Origin: Phenylobacterium sp.
GTDB taxonomy: Bacteria; Pseudomonadota; Alphaproteobacteria; Caulobacterales; Caulobacteraceae
Reading direction: 5' to 3'
Length of the DNA stretch: 64,000 bases
NCBI RefSeq assembly: GCF_016124325.1
Contig: NZ_WGNY01000008.1
Location: 1 to 64,000, forward strand
Made by a program: the position numbers and the translations under genes. Below are positions 51,176-59,618 of this stretch, piece after piece. The notes under the pieces were generated by a model. It had not been told where the DNA came from, did no database searches, and was given only the letters and a program-made list of their open reading frames with translations. Numbering within the stretch: the stretch's first letter is position 1; each line of letters opens with the position of its first letter.

Positions 51176-51193
51176 ACTTAGTGGTCACTAGGT
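51176..51193. promoter_or_regulatory. 18-bp operator, site 3 (divergent oxidoreductase/nagA)
   Basis: ACTTAGTG-GT-CACTAGGT, nearly perfect dyad. It lies 34 bp before nagA and 88 bp before the oxidoreductase start, so it can control both directions. Confidence 0.88.
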
Positions 51194-51227
51194 GTTTTGA
51201 CAACAGCTTCTTGAGGGCGCGAGGGTC

Positions 51228-52343
51228 ATGACCACGTTCACCAACTGCCGTGTGGTCACCGGGGACGGCGGCGCGACGCGAACCCAGCTGGCGGTGTCCG
51301 AAGGGCGGGTCGTGGAGACCGGATCGGGACCGATCGTCGATCTGGGCGGCCGCATCGTGCTGCCGGGGCTGATCGACCTGCAGGCGAACGGCGGCGGCGG
51401 CGTCATGTTCAACGCCGACCCGACCGTCGACGGCCTCCGCCGGATCGCCGCGGCCCACGCGCGGTTCGGCACGACCGCCCTGCTCGCGACCTTCGTCACC
51501 GACCACCTCGATCGCATCGACGTGGCGATCGCCGCGGTCGAGGAGGCCATCGCCCAGGGAACCCCCGGGATCGCCGGCATCCACATCGAAGGCCCCTTCC
51601 TGGCGGAGGCCAAGAAGGGCGCGCACGACGCCTCGAAGTTCCTGGTCCTCGAGCCGCAGCATCTCGACCGGATCACCGCGCTGCGCGGCGGGCCGACGCT
51701 CGTCACCATCGCCCCTGAGAGCGCCTCGCCGGAAATGGTCGCCGCCCTGCGGGCCCGCGGCGCGACCGTCGCCATCGGCCACAGCAACGCCACCCTCGCC
51801 CAGGCGCAAGCCGCCATCGAGGCCGGCGCGCGCGGGTTCACGCACCTCTACAACTCGATGTCGCCGATGGTGGAGATGGCGCCCGGCTGCGTCGGCGCGG
51901 CGCTGAGCGACGACAGGACCTGGGCCGGGATCATCGCCGACGGCGTACACGTCGAGCCGGAGAAGCTGCGGATCGCCTTCAAGTGCAAGGGGCCGGAAGG
52001 CCTCGTGCTGGTCACCGACGCCATGCCCTGCGCGGGACTGGCCGAGGGCTCGGTCTTCCATTGGGAAGGCCAGGCCTATGTCGGCCGCGATGGAGCCTGC
52101 TGGAACGAGGCCGGCGTGCTGGCCGGCAGCGCGCTGACCATGATCGCGGCCGTACGCAATGCCGTGAGGCTGCTGGGCGTTCCCCTCGAGACGGCGGTCG
52201 CCATGGCGTCCAGCACGCCCGCCTCGGCGATGGGCTTCCACGACCGCGGCCGCCTGGCTCCGGGCGCGCGAGCCGACTTCATCATCGTGGATCGCGACCT
52301 GCGCAGCCTCGAGACCTGGATCGGCGGCGAGCGGGTCGCCTGA
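51228..52343 (+). CDS. nagA: N-acetylglucosamine-6-phosphate deacetylase
   Basis: A 371-aa amidohydrolase. PGLIDLQANGGGGVMFN replaces the usual HxH, as in E. coli-type NagA. Metal/catalytic residues are seen in GIHIEGPFL (Glu), AIGHSNATL (His), GFTHLYNSMSPM (His) and LVTDAMP (Asp). It removes the acetyl group from GlcNAc-6-P. The C-terminal composite domain (LAPGARADFIIVDRDL) is intact. Controlled by site 3. Confidence 0.94.
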   Translation: MTTFTNCRVVTGDGGATRTQLAVSEGRVVETGSGPIVDLGGRIVLPGLIDLQANGGGGVMFNADPTVDGLRRIAAAHARFGTTALLATFVTDHLDRIDVAIAAVEEAIAQGTPGIAGIHIEGPFLAEAKKGAHDASKFLVLEPQHLDRITALRGGPTLVTIAPESASPEMVAALRARGATVAIGHSNATLAQAQAAIEAGARGFTHLYNSMSPMVEMAPGCVGAALSDDRTWAGIIADGVHVEPEKLRIAFKCKGPEGLVLVTDAMPCAGLAEGSVFHWEGQAYVGRDGACWNEAGVLAGSALTMIAAVRNAVRLLGVPLETAVAMASSTPASAMGFHDRGRLAPGARADFIIVDRDLRSLETWIGGERVA

Positions 52344-52345
52344 GA

Positions 52346-53116
52346 TCAGGCCGCCGCCGTCAGCGCCGCGTCGATCACGAGGCGCGGCCGTCGACAGGCG
52401 TAGATGACGCTCGCCGGCCATTGGGGATCGAAGCCGCCCGCGCTCCGCAAACGCGCCAGGGCGGCGGCCTTGTGCGCCCCGTGCAGGATCATGACCGCGG
52501 CCCGCGAATGCCGCACGATCGTGCCGAGCCCGATGCTGACGCCGTGGGTCGGCACCTCGTCCAGCGAACGGAAGGCCGGAAAGGTGGACAGGTTGTCCTG
52601 TCGCGTCGTCTCGGCCAGCCGCACGACGCGGGTGGTCTGGTCCAGGGTGGAGCCCGGCGGGTTGAAGGCCACGTGGCCGTCGCTGGCGCCCGAGGCCAGC
52701 AGGAACAGGTCGATGCCGCCCAGGCGTTCGATCAGGGCCTCGTAGGCCTCGGGCCGCTCCGGGTCAGGCCCATGAAGATTGGCCGGCGGCAGGCCGGGGA
52801 GCCCCGCCAGGATATGGCGCCTGGCGAAGCCCAGACAGCTGTTGTGGGCGGAGACGGGGACGCATCGCCAGGCCTCGCCGTCGCGCACGACGAACTCGTC
52901 CATCATGATCAGGTGCAGCCGGCCGAGCGGCGCGCCTCCGGCCTGTTCGGCGAGCGCCTGATAGACCGGCAGGGGCGTGCGGCCCGCCGGGCACCCCAGG
53001 ACGTAGTTGCGCCCAAGCGCCTCGCTCTCCCGCACGCCCGCCAGGATCTCGCGGGCCAGCGCGGCGCCGATGTCCGCCGGCGCGGCCATCGTCTCGGCCC
53101 GGATGTCGGCCCTCAC
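52346..53116 (-). CDS. NagB-family glucosamine-6-phosphate deaminase/isomerase-like protein
   Basis: A 256-aa NagB/RpiA-fold protein. MMDEFVV (general acid/base Asp) and ASDGHVAFNPPGS (Asp and His of the catalytic relay) are visible, with VSIGLGTIVRHSRAAVMIL as in NagB. The Glu of the canonical FNEPxS motif (E. coli Glu148) is Pro here. It may therefore be a deaminase with altered mechanism or act on a different amino-sugar phosphate. The GTG start overlaps the glycosidase stop (GTGA). Confidence 0.82.
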   Translation of the reverse strand: MRADIRAETMAAPADIGAALAREILAGVRESEALGRNYVLGCPAGRTPLPVYQALAEQAGGAPLGRLHLIMMDEFVVRDGEAWRCVPVSAHNSCLGFARRHILAGLPGLPPANLHGPDPERPEAYEALIERLGGIDLFLLASGASDGHVAFNPPGSTLDQTTRVVRLAETTRQDNLSTFPAFRSLDEVPTHGVSIGLGTIVRHSRAAVMILHGAHKAAALARLRSAGGFDPQWPASVIYACRRPRLVIDAALTAAA

Positions 53117-55554
53117 TGCGCCGCCCGGCAAGGCGTGTAATCGATCGCGTCGACGGCGATCTCCCCGCGGCGCACCTCAACGAAGGGCGCCCCGTCGCGG
53201 ACGCCGGCAAGGCCGTAGCCGGTCTCCGTGGCCAGCAGGGCCGAGATGTCGCCGGGCAGGGCCGGCGCCAGCGTCAGCCGCCGGGTCCGCGCATCATAGT
53301 CCTGGCCGGTCATGGCCCGGAGCAGCGACCAGGACGACATGGGGCGTCCGTACCAGTGCCCCCACTCGAACTCGCTGAACGGGTTGCGCACACGCCCGTC
53401 GTAGCGCGAGCGCGCCGCCCGGACGATCTTCAGGCCAGCCTCGACCTCGCCGCACATGATCAGGTGGGCGGCGACCTGGTACTCGATCCCGGTCCACGCC
53501 TCGTCGCTGTAGACGAAGGGAAAATGCGGCGGCGACCCGTTCGGCCAACTGCACAACAGGAGCGCCGACTCGTCGCCCAGCGCATAGGCCGGACGCTGCG
53601 GATTGGCGTGGTCGCGCAGCGAACGGCGGAAGTTGTACCGATGGACCGATCGCAGGTGCGTGGCCACCTTCGCCGGGTCCAGCCCGGTGTCCAGCCCCGA
53701 GACCCGCGCCAGCCACTCGCCCAGGACGCCATCGGAAAGGCACCCGTCCGCGTATTGGTACTTCGGCCCCTCGCGCTCGATGCTGGCGCGGGCCTCCGTC
53801 GACATCGCGCCGGCCAGGGCTTCGTCGGTCCACTGGACCTTCTGGATGAAGAACTCGCCGTTGAAGAGGTCGTTCTCCAGGCGACCTCTGACCCGCTCGG
53901 CCAGGACGCGGTAGCGTTCCGCCGGCTCGCCCAAGGCGTCGGCCATCGCCTCAGCGGCGCGCAAGGCGCTCAGGTAGAAGGAGCCCGCCATGCCATCCGG
54001 ACCCCAGAACTCGATGTCATAGGTGTTGTGGTGGGGTTCGGTCAGCCACCCGGCCTCCGCCGGATCCCAGGTGCGGATCGCATACTCGAGGCTTGCCACG
54101 ACGCGCGGCCAGAGCCGGCGCAGCCAAGCGTCGTCGCCGCAGATCCGCCAGTCGCGGTAGACCTTCACGATTCCGCCGAACTGGCCGTCGGCCGCCGGTC
54201 GCGCGCGACGCGGGTTGGGCCGGATCGGCAGCTGGGCGCGGAAGTTCTGGTGGCCGTCGTCGTCCTGGTTCTCGAAGAACTCCGTCTCGCGCAGCGTCCG
54301 CTCCAGGGACGGGAACAGATGCGGGATGGACTGCGCGTAGTTGAAGACGTGCGTGCACGACCCTTCGAAGCTGCCTTCGTTGTCGGCGCACCCTTCCCAC
54401 ATCCAGAGCCGCCCGTCGGCCTGGCGCATGACGGTGGGCGACTTCAGGGTTGTCAGGTTCGCCGAGACGGCCTCGAGGACTTCCGGCGGCAGGCGCTGGT
54501 CCGCGAGGCTGGCGGCGAACACCTCCGACGCATCGCGAAGGCGATCATAGTTCTGCGCCCAGAACGCCGCGAGTTCGGCGGCGTCCGCGAAGCGGCCGCC
54601 GTACCACGGCACGAAGGTCTCGGTTCCGTCGGTGCGGCCCTTCGGGTCGAATGGCCCGCCGCCGCGGCGTAGCGAGGTCTTCGCCACGAACCAGGACAGC
54701 CGCAGGCGCACGCGGCGCGTCTCGCCAGGCTCCAGGACGAACGGGACGTACAGGCTTCCGCCGTCGCTCGGCGCGCCCTCCTCGTGCGCGCCCGCCGCGG
54801 GAATTCGCCCTTCGGCCAGGCCGCGCCAGAGATCCGTCACCGGGTCCCACCACCCCCCTCGGAACCAGCGGGCGCCGGCCACCGCGCCGGGCGCGTCGGT
54901 TTCGACGGTGAAGCGCCCCTCGTCCTCGGGTCGGGCGTCGTCGCCCGACTGCCAGAGGGAAAACCCGCCGTCCGCGGTGTCCACGCCCGCGGGCGACTTC
55001 GAACCCGCGACGCGCATGAAGTTCCGGGCGTGAAACGACAGGATGGTCTCGACGCGCTCGGCCGCGATGTTCCGGATCTCGTATTCCAACCCTGCGACCG
55101 GCAGGCTGGAAGCGTCGGCGTCTCCAGGAACGAAGGGGCTCCAGGCGACCAGGCGACAGGCCAGCGGGCCGCCCGGCGCCTCCAGCGAGAGCTCGGCGAA
55201 CGGGAAGCGCGGCGCGAAGCTGGCGTCGGCGAACCGCGGGAGGCCGAAGGTCTTGCCCTGTTGGCCGCGGCCCGTGCCCGTGGAGTCGGGCCAGGGATAG
55301 GTGAGCTTCCAGGTCGGGACCGGCCCCTCGATCACGCGAGCCCCCTGCCCCGAGGCCCCCGACCATCGGACCGCGGCGAACACAAAGGGCTCGTTCAGCA
55401 ACGCCGGCGCGTTGCGAACCGACACCGCCGTCAACGCGCCGGTCCCCGACAGGCCGACCATGCCGGCCCCCAGCCCGCCGAGGGGGAACACGATGCGCTC
55501 CGCCTTCGCCCCGGAATAGGTGGAATGCGATCCGTTCTGCGCCACGCCAGACAT
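53113..55554 (-). CDS. GH116-type (GBA2-like) glycosidase, cytoplasmic
   Basis: An 813-aa protein with an N-terminal beta-sandwich (about 1-330; IVFPLGGLGAGMVGLSGTGA) and a C-terminal (alpha/alpha)6 barrel (about 360-790). The presumed nucleophile Glu is in AGWLTEPHHNTYDIEFWGPD and the acid/base Asp in CLSDGVLGEWLARVSG, aligning with human GBA2 catalytic motifs. No signal peptide. GH116 enzymes include beta-glucosidases, glucosylceramidases and a beta-N-acetylglucosaminidase. With nag genes adjacent, a beta-GlcNAc glycosidase is plausible. Confidence 0.88.
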   Translation of the reverse strand: MSGVAQNGSHSTYSGAKAERIVFPLGGLGAGMVGLSGTGALTAVSVRNAPALLNEPFVFAAVRWSGASGQGARVIEGPVPTWKLTYPWPDSTGTGRGQQGKTFGLPRFADASFAPRFPFAELSLEAPGGPLACRLVAWSPFVPGDADASSLPVAGLEYEIRNIAAERVETILSFHARNFMRVAGSKSPAGVDTADGGFSLWQSGDDARPEDEGRFTVETDAPGAVAGARWFRGGWWDPVTDLWRGLAEGRIPAAGAHEEGAPSDGGSLYVPFVLEPGETRRVRLRLSWFVAKTSLRRGGGPFDPKGRTDGTETFVPWYGGRFADAAELAAFWAQNYDRLRDASEVFAASLADQRLPPEVLEAVSANLTTLKSPTVMRQADGRLWMWEGCADNEGSFEGSCTHVFNYAQSIPHLFPSLERTLRETEFFENQDDDGHQNFRAQLPIRPNPRRARPAADGQFGGIVKVYRDWRICGDDAWLRRLWPRVVASLEYAIRTWDPAEAGWLTEPHHNTYDIEFWGPDGMAGSFYLSALRAAEAMADALGEPAERYRVLAERVRGRLENDLFNGEFFIQKVQWTDEALAGAMSTEARASIEREGPKYQYADGCLSDGVLGEWLARVSGLDTGLDPAKVATHLRSVHRYNFRRSLRDHANPQRPAYALGDESALLLCSWPNGSPPHFPFVYSDEAWTGIEYQVAAHLIMCGEVEAGLKIVRAARSRYDGRVRNPFSEFEWGHWYGRPMSSWSLLRAMTGQDYDARTRRLTLAPALPGDISALLATETGYGLAGVRDGAPFVEVRRGEIAVDAIDYTPCRAAQ

Positions 55555-55566
55555 CCTTGACCAATT

Positions 55567-55584
55567 ACCTAGTGACCACTAACT
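55567..55584. promoter_or_regulatory. 18-bp operator, site 4 (divergent GH116/phyH1)
   Basis: ACCTAGTG-AC-CACTAACT. It begins 13 bp upstream of the glycosidase start codon and ends 42 bp before the phyH1 start, inside the likely core promoters. Confidence 0.86.
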
Positions 55585-55626
55585 TTCTTGCGACGCGGCG
55601 GTCAAGCGCCGAACCCGAGTGTCCCC

Positions 55627-56391
55627 ATGCCCTTTCCCCGCCCGACCCAGGAACAACTCGATTTCTTCGCCCAGCACGGCTGGCTGGTGGTCGAGGATGC
55701 GATCCCGCAGGCTGACCTCGACCTTCTGGAAAGCAAGTGCGAGAGCCTGCTGACCGACAAGGAGCGGCTGGCCTTCGACTGGGCCTGGGACGAAAACGAG
55801 GATCGCGAGAACCGATCGTTCCGCATCGTCCAATCCTGGCCATCCCTGGTCTGGAAGGAGATCGCCGACCAGCCCTACCGCAAGTGGCTGGTCGACTTCG
55901 GCTCGGCCCTGATGCGAAAGCCCATGGCGTTCTGGTACGACCAATATCTGGCCAAGCCGGCCGGCAAGAGCGTGCCCACCGAATGGCACCAGGACGAGGG
56001 CTACTGGGGCCGCGATCTCGACGACAAGGGGATTACCTGCTGGATTCCGCTGCAGGACGTCGACGCCACCAACGGCTGCATGCATTTCATCGACGGCGGC
56101 CACCTCGACGGCGTTCTGCCCCACCGCCGCGTGGAGGGCATGGCCAGCGACCTCCTGACCTGCAGCCCCGACGAGCAGCGCACCGTGGTCTGTCCCATCA
56201 AGCGCGGATCGGTGACCTTCCACCACTCGAAGACGCCGCACATGACCACCGCCAACACCTCGCGGCGCTGGCGCAAGGCGGTCGCCAACCACATGAGCGC
56301 CGTCGGCGTCGAAGGCGAAGGCGACCACTACCCGTGGCGCGTGCACGTGAACCAGCGACTGGACATCGCCGGGGCGGCCGAGAAGCGCTGA
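55627..56391 (+). CDS. phytanoyl-CoA dioxygenase (PhyH) family protein 1
   Basis: A 254-aa Fe(II)/2-oxoglutarate-dependent oxygenase-like protein. The metal triad is visible: WHQDEGYWG (His, Asp) and FHHSKTPHMTTAN (distal His). Other conserved blocks are FFAQHGWLVVEDAIPQADL and LDDKGITCWIPLQDVDATNG. No CoA-specific motif stands out, so the substrate is not necessarily an acyl-CoA. It has operator site 4 and a close paralogue at 62.4 kb. Confidence 0.9.
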   Translation: MPFPRPTQEQLDFFAQHGWLVVEDAIPQADLDLLESKCESLLTDKERLAFDWAWDENEDRENRSFRIVQSWPSLVWKEIADQPYRKWLVDFGSALMRKPMAFWYDQYLAKPAGKSVPTEWHQDEGYWGRDLDDKGITCWIPLQDVDATNGCMHFIDGGHLDGVLPHRRVEGMASDLLTCSPDEQRTVVCPIKRGSVTFHHSKTPHMTTANTSRRWRKAVANHMSAVGVEGEGDHYPWRVHVNQRLDIAGAAEKR

Positions 56392-56629
56392 ACTCCGGGC
56401 TGGCTTGTTGCGGGAAGCGGCGGGTCGGACCTCGCCTGGGACGCACTCGACGATATCCGGAACGGCGGCAGGGTGCGCGCTTGAGCCTGGCGGCCGGACG
56501 TGCTGGGGTTGGAGCCACCTTGGCCTTGATCGCCTCGTCCGTGTCCAGCGCGGCGCTGGCGGGGACGGGCCGTGAGCCCGGCGGCGGCGACGCCCGCACG
56601 ACTTCTATCCTTCGAACGGACGCCTCGAA

Positions 56630-57274
56630 TTGACAGACACCGCGCCAGCCCCGCCGAAGCGGACGCGGGCCCGACAGCAGAGAGCCGAGGATACGCGCCA
56701 GGCGATCCTGGACGCCGCCACCATCGAGTTCGCCGACAATGGGTACGACGGCGCAGCGACCCGGGCCGTCGCGGCGCGCGCCGGGGTGAACCAGCCGCTG
56801 GTGACCTATCACTTCGGGAGCAAGGAGGGGCTCTGGCGCGCCGTGATCCAGGCGCTGATCGCCGACTACAGGGCCCAGTACGAGGCGCACCTGACGGAGG
56901 TCACCGATCTCGAGCCGGTGGCCCGCCTGCGGGTGATCCAGGAAGAGTTCATCCGCTTCAGCGCCAACGGAACGGTCTTCCACCAGATCATGGCGCACGT
57001 TGCGCGCAAGCCGAGCGAACAGCTCACCTGGATGGTCGAGGAATATCTGCGGGACGTCTACGAGACCCGGGCGGAGTTGATCCGCGCCGCCCAGGCGGCC
57101 GGCAAGTACGTCGCCGGCGATCCTTTCCACCTGCAGTACCTGTTCCTGGGCGCGGTCACCCGCATCTACCTGCTCGCCGCGGAGGTGGAACAGGTCGCCG
57201 GCTTCTCGCCGTCCGACCCCGATTTCCTCGATGAGCACGTGCGGGTCTGCCTGTCCCTCTTCTTCCGGGACTAG
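56630..57274 (+). CDS. TetR family regulator 2
   Basis: A 214-aa TetR protein starting at TTG 56630 (weak ribosome-binding site; start uncertain). HTH about 22-65: RQAILDAATIEFADNGYDGA, TRAVAARAGVNQPLVTYHFG. It precedes receptor 2. A palindrome between it and receptor 2 is the likely binding site. The upstream gap 56392-56629 has no feature I can support. Confidence 0.87.
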   Translation: MTDTAPAPPKRTRARQQRAEDTRQAILDAATIEFADNGYDGAATRAVAARAGVNQPLVTYHFGSKEGLWRAVIQALIADYRAQYEAHLTEVTDLEPVARLRVIQEEFIRFSANGTVFHQIMAHVARKPSEQLTWMVEEYLRDVYETRAELIRAAQAAGKYVAGDPFHLQYLFLGAVTRIYLLAAEVEQVAGFSPSDPDFLDEHVRVCLSLFFRD

Positions 57275-57297
57275 GCGTGCGGCGGACTGCATTTTAA

Positions 57298-57315
57298 TTT
57301 GATCGATCGATAAAA
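57298..57315. promoter_or_regulatory. candidate operator of receptor 2 promoter
   Basis: TTT-G-ATCGATCGAT-A-AAA: a perfect 10-bp core palindrome (57302-57311) with matching TTT/AAA flanks, one mismatched pair, in an AT-rich stretch 52 bp before the receptor 2 ATG. It is unlike the TAGTG sites, so module 2 probably has a different regulator, most simply TetR 2. Confidence 0.55.
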
Positions 57316-57366
57316 ATAAGTAACATGCCAGTCAGCAGCGCCGGAGAGCGGCTGCGTAGGGAGGGC

Positions 57367-59547
57367 ATGTTGAGCAGCTCATTGAAGAGTGGGCGCCGGC
57401 GCACGGCGCTGGCCAGCGCATCGATCGCGGCCTTGGCGGGTCTGGCCGCGTCCTCGGCGACAGCGGCCGAAACGGCCGAAGCGATCGTCGGCGAGGTGGT
57501 GGTGACCGCCCAGAAGCGGGCGGAATCCCTTCAGGACGTCCCGATCGCCATCTCGGCCTTCAGCGGCGACCAACTGGCGGCGGCCGGCGTGGACGGCTCG
57601 GCCGAGCTCGAAAAGGTCACGCCCGGGCTGGTGATGAGCGAGTCCGGCCGTGACGGCCAGATATTCATCCGGGGCGTCGGTTCAACGCGCCTCAGCGGCG
57701 CCGGCGCCGATCCGAGTTCGTCGGTCTACATCGACGGGGTCTACCGCTCGCGCGGCAGCGCGGCCCTTCTCCAGCTCCTGGACGTCGAGCGGGTGGAAGT
57801 GCTCCGCGGACCGCAGGGCACGCTCTATGGGCGCAACTCGACGGGCGGCGCCATCCGCTACATCAGCAAGTCGCCGGAGCCGACCTTCGGCGGCGAAATC
57901 ACCGGCGGGCTCGGCGACTACGACCTGCGCCGGGCGAGCGCGCGGGTCGACATCCCGCTGATCGCGGACCGCCTGCTCGTCCGGGGGTCGGTGCTGCGGG
58001 TGAAGCGCGACGGCTACATGAAGAACCTGGAGCGGCCCGGCGAGACCTTCGGCCGCCAGAACCTGACGGCGGGCCGGCTGACGGTGCTATTCACGCCGAG
58101 CGAGACGCTGAGCGTCACGCTTCACGCCGGAGCGTCGAAGGACGATTCCGACCAGACCGCGCTGAAGCACTACATCGATCCGCTGGGGCCGTTCAGAAAC
58201 GCCGAGATCATCGCCGATCCGCGCAAGGTGCGCGCCGACTACGGACCGCGGAAGGCGCCGGTGAAGACCTCCTATGTCGATGCGACGGTCGCATGGGACC
58301 TGGGCTTCGCCACCCTGACGTCGATCTCCGGCTATAACTCGCTGGACGCCGGCCCCTATCAGGGCGACCTCGACGTGACTGAAATCGCCGGCGTCACCGA
58401 CGGGCGCGACGGGCTGCCGAACGGCATTGCGGACGGGGGCAAGACCTACACCCAGGAATTCAACCTCACATCCAAGGGCGCCTCCTCGCTGGAGTGGGTG
58501 CTGGGCGCCTTCTACCTGCACGACGACAACTACACGGTCCGTCAGGGGCTCTACGTGCCCCTGATTCCGGCCCTGGCCGCCAACCACACGACCTACAACG
58601 CCTTCGGCGACACCGACGCCTATGCCGCCTTCGTGAGCGGTTCCTATCAGGTGACGCCGCAACTGCGCCTGAACGCCGGCCTGCGCTACAGCCGCGAGAC
58701 CAAGTCGATCGACCGCGGCCGCTACCTGAACTTCGTCCTGCAAGGCGCGACCCATCACGACCGCAAGACCTGGGATTCGTGGACGCCCAGGATCGGCGTC
58801 GACTTCACGCTGAACGACGACGCGATGCTGTATGCGTCCTTCTCGAAGGGCTTCAAGAGCGGCGCCTTCAACGCCTCGTCCTTCGATCCGGCGGTCAATC
58901 CCGAGAAGATCGACGCCTACGAAGCCGGCGCCAAGACGCGCTGGTTCGACCGTCGCCTGACCCTGAACCTCGCGGCCTTCTACTACGACTACAAGGACCT
59001 TCAGGTGCAGGGCCTCGATCCCAACCGGATCGGCGTGGAGATCATCAGCAACGCGGCGGGCGCCGAGATCAAGGGCGCCGAGCTCGAGGCCAACTGGCGG
59101 GTGACCTCCAGGTTCCGGCTCGACGGGTCGCTGACCTGGCTGAACGCCGAATACACCGACTTCCCCACCCTGGCCGGCAATCTGAAGGGCAACAAGCTGC
59201 CGAACGCGCCGACCCATACGGCGAGCCTTCGGGCGGAGTACACGATCCCGCTCGGGGAAGCCGGCGACCTGCGACTGAACGGCGACGCGTACTTCAGCGC
59301 CCGGCGGTACCTGAGCGAGACCAACAACCGGCAGAACGCCTCGCAGCCGGCCTACAGCCTCTACAACGCCCGGGCCACGTTCACGCCCGCCAACGGCAAC
59401 TGGGACGTCTCGATCTACGGCAAGAACCTCTCCGACGAACTGGTGTTCTCCCGCACGGTGACCCAGGCGGCCCTGCTACGCACCGGCTTCCTGGCCTATC
59501 TCGAGCCGCCCCGGACGTGGGGCGCCGAGGTCAGGTTCCGGTTCTGA
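57367..59547 (+). CDS. TonB-dependent outer membrane receptor 2
   Basis: A 726-aa receptor. ATG 57367 follows AGGGAGGG; signal peptide ends near ATAAETAEA. TonB-box-like GEVVVTAQKRAESLQDVPIA, plug with RVEVLRGPQGTLYGRNSTGG, barrel ending WGAEVRFRF. It is more of the common Caulobacterales/sphingomonad TBDR type than receptor 1 and only broadly similar to it. It heads module 2 with an MFS transporter and a GH172-type enzyme. Confidence 0.93.
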   Translation: MLSSSLKSGRRRTALASASIAALAGLAASSATAAETAEAIVGEVVVTAQKRAESLQDVPIAISAFSGDQLAAAGVDGSAELEKVTPGLVMSESGRDGQIFIRGVGSTRLSGAGADPSSSVYIDGVYRSRGSAALLQLLDVERVEVLRGPQGTLYGRNSTGGAIRYISKSPEPTFGGEITGGLGDYDLRRASARVDIPLIADRLLVRGSVLRVKRDGYMKNLERPGETFGRQNLTAGRLTVLFTPSETLSVTLHAGASKDDSDQTALKHYIDPLGPFRNAEIIADPRKVRADYGPRKAPVKTSYVDATVAWDLGFATLTSISGYNSLDAGPYQGDLDVTEIAGVTDGRDGLPNGIADGGKTYTQEFNLTSKGASSLEWVLGAFYLHDDNYTVRQGLYVPLIPALAANHTTYNAFGDTDAYAAFVSGSYQVTPQLRLNAGLRYSRETKSIDRGRYLNFVLQGATHHDRKTWDSWTPRIGVDFTLNDDAMLYASFSKGFKSGAFNASSFDPAVNPEKIDAYEAGAKTRWFDRRLTLNLAAFYYDYKDLQVQGLDPNRIGVEIISNAAGAEIKGAELEANWRVTSRFRLDGSLTWLNAEYTDFPTLAGNLKGNKLPNAPTHTASLRAEYTIPLGEAGDLRLNGDAYFSARRYLSETNNRQNASQPAYSLYNARATFTPANGNWDVSIYGKNLSDELVFSRTVTQAALLRTGFLAYLEPPRTWGAEVRFRF

Positions 59548-59618
59548 GGCCAGCGACGCGAACGTCGCCCGCCGGCGCCGCTCCGGCGCGGGCGGGCGAC
59601 GCCGACGGGTCGTGACGC

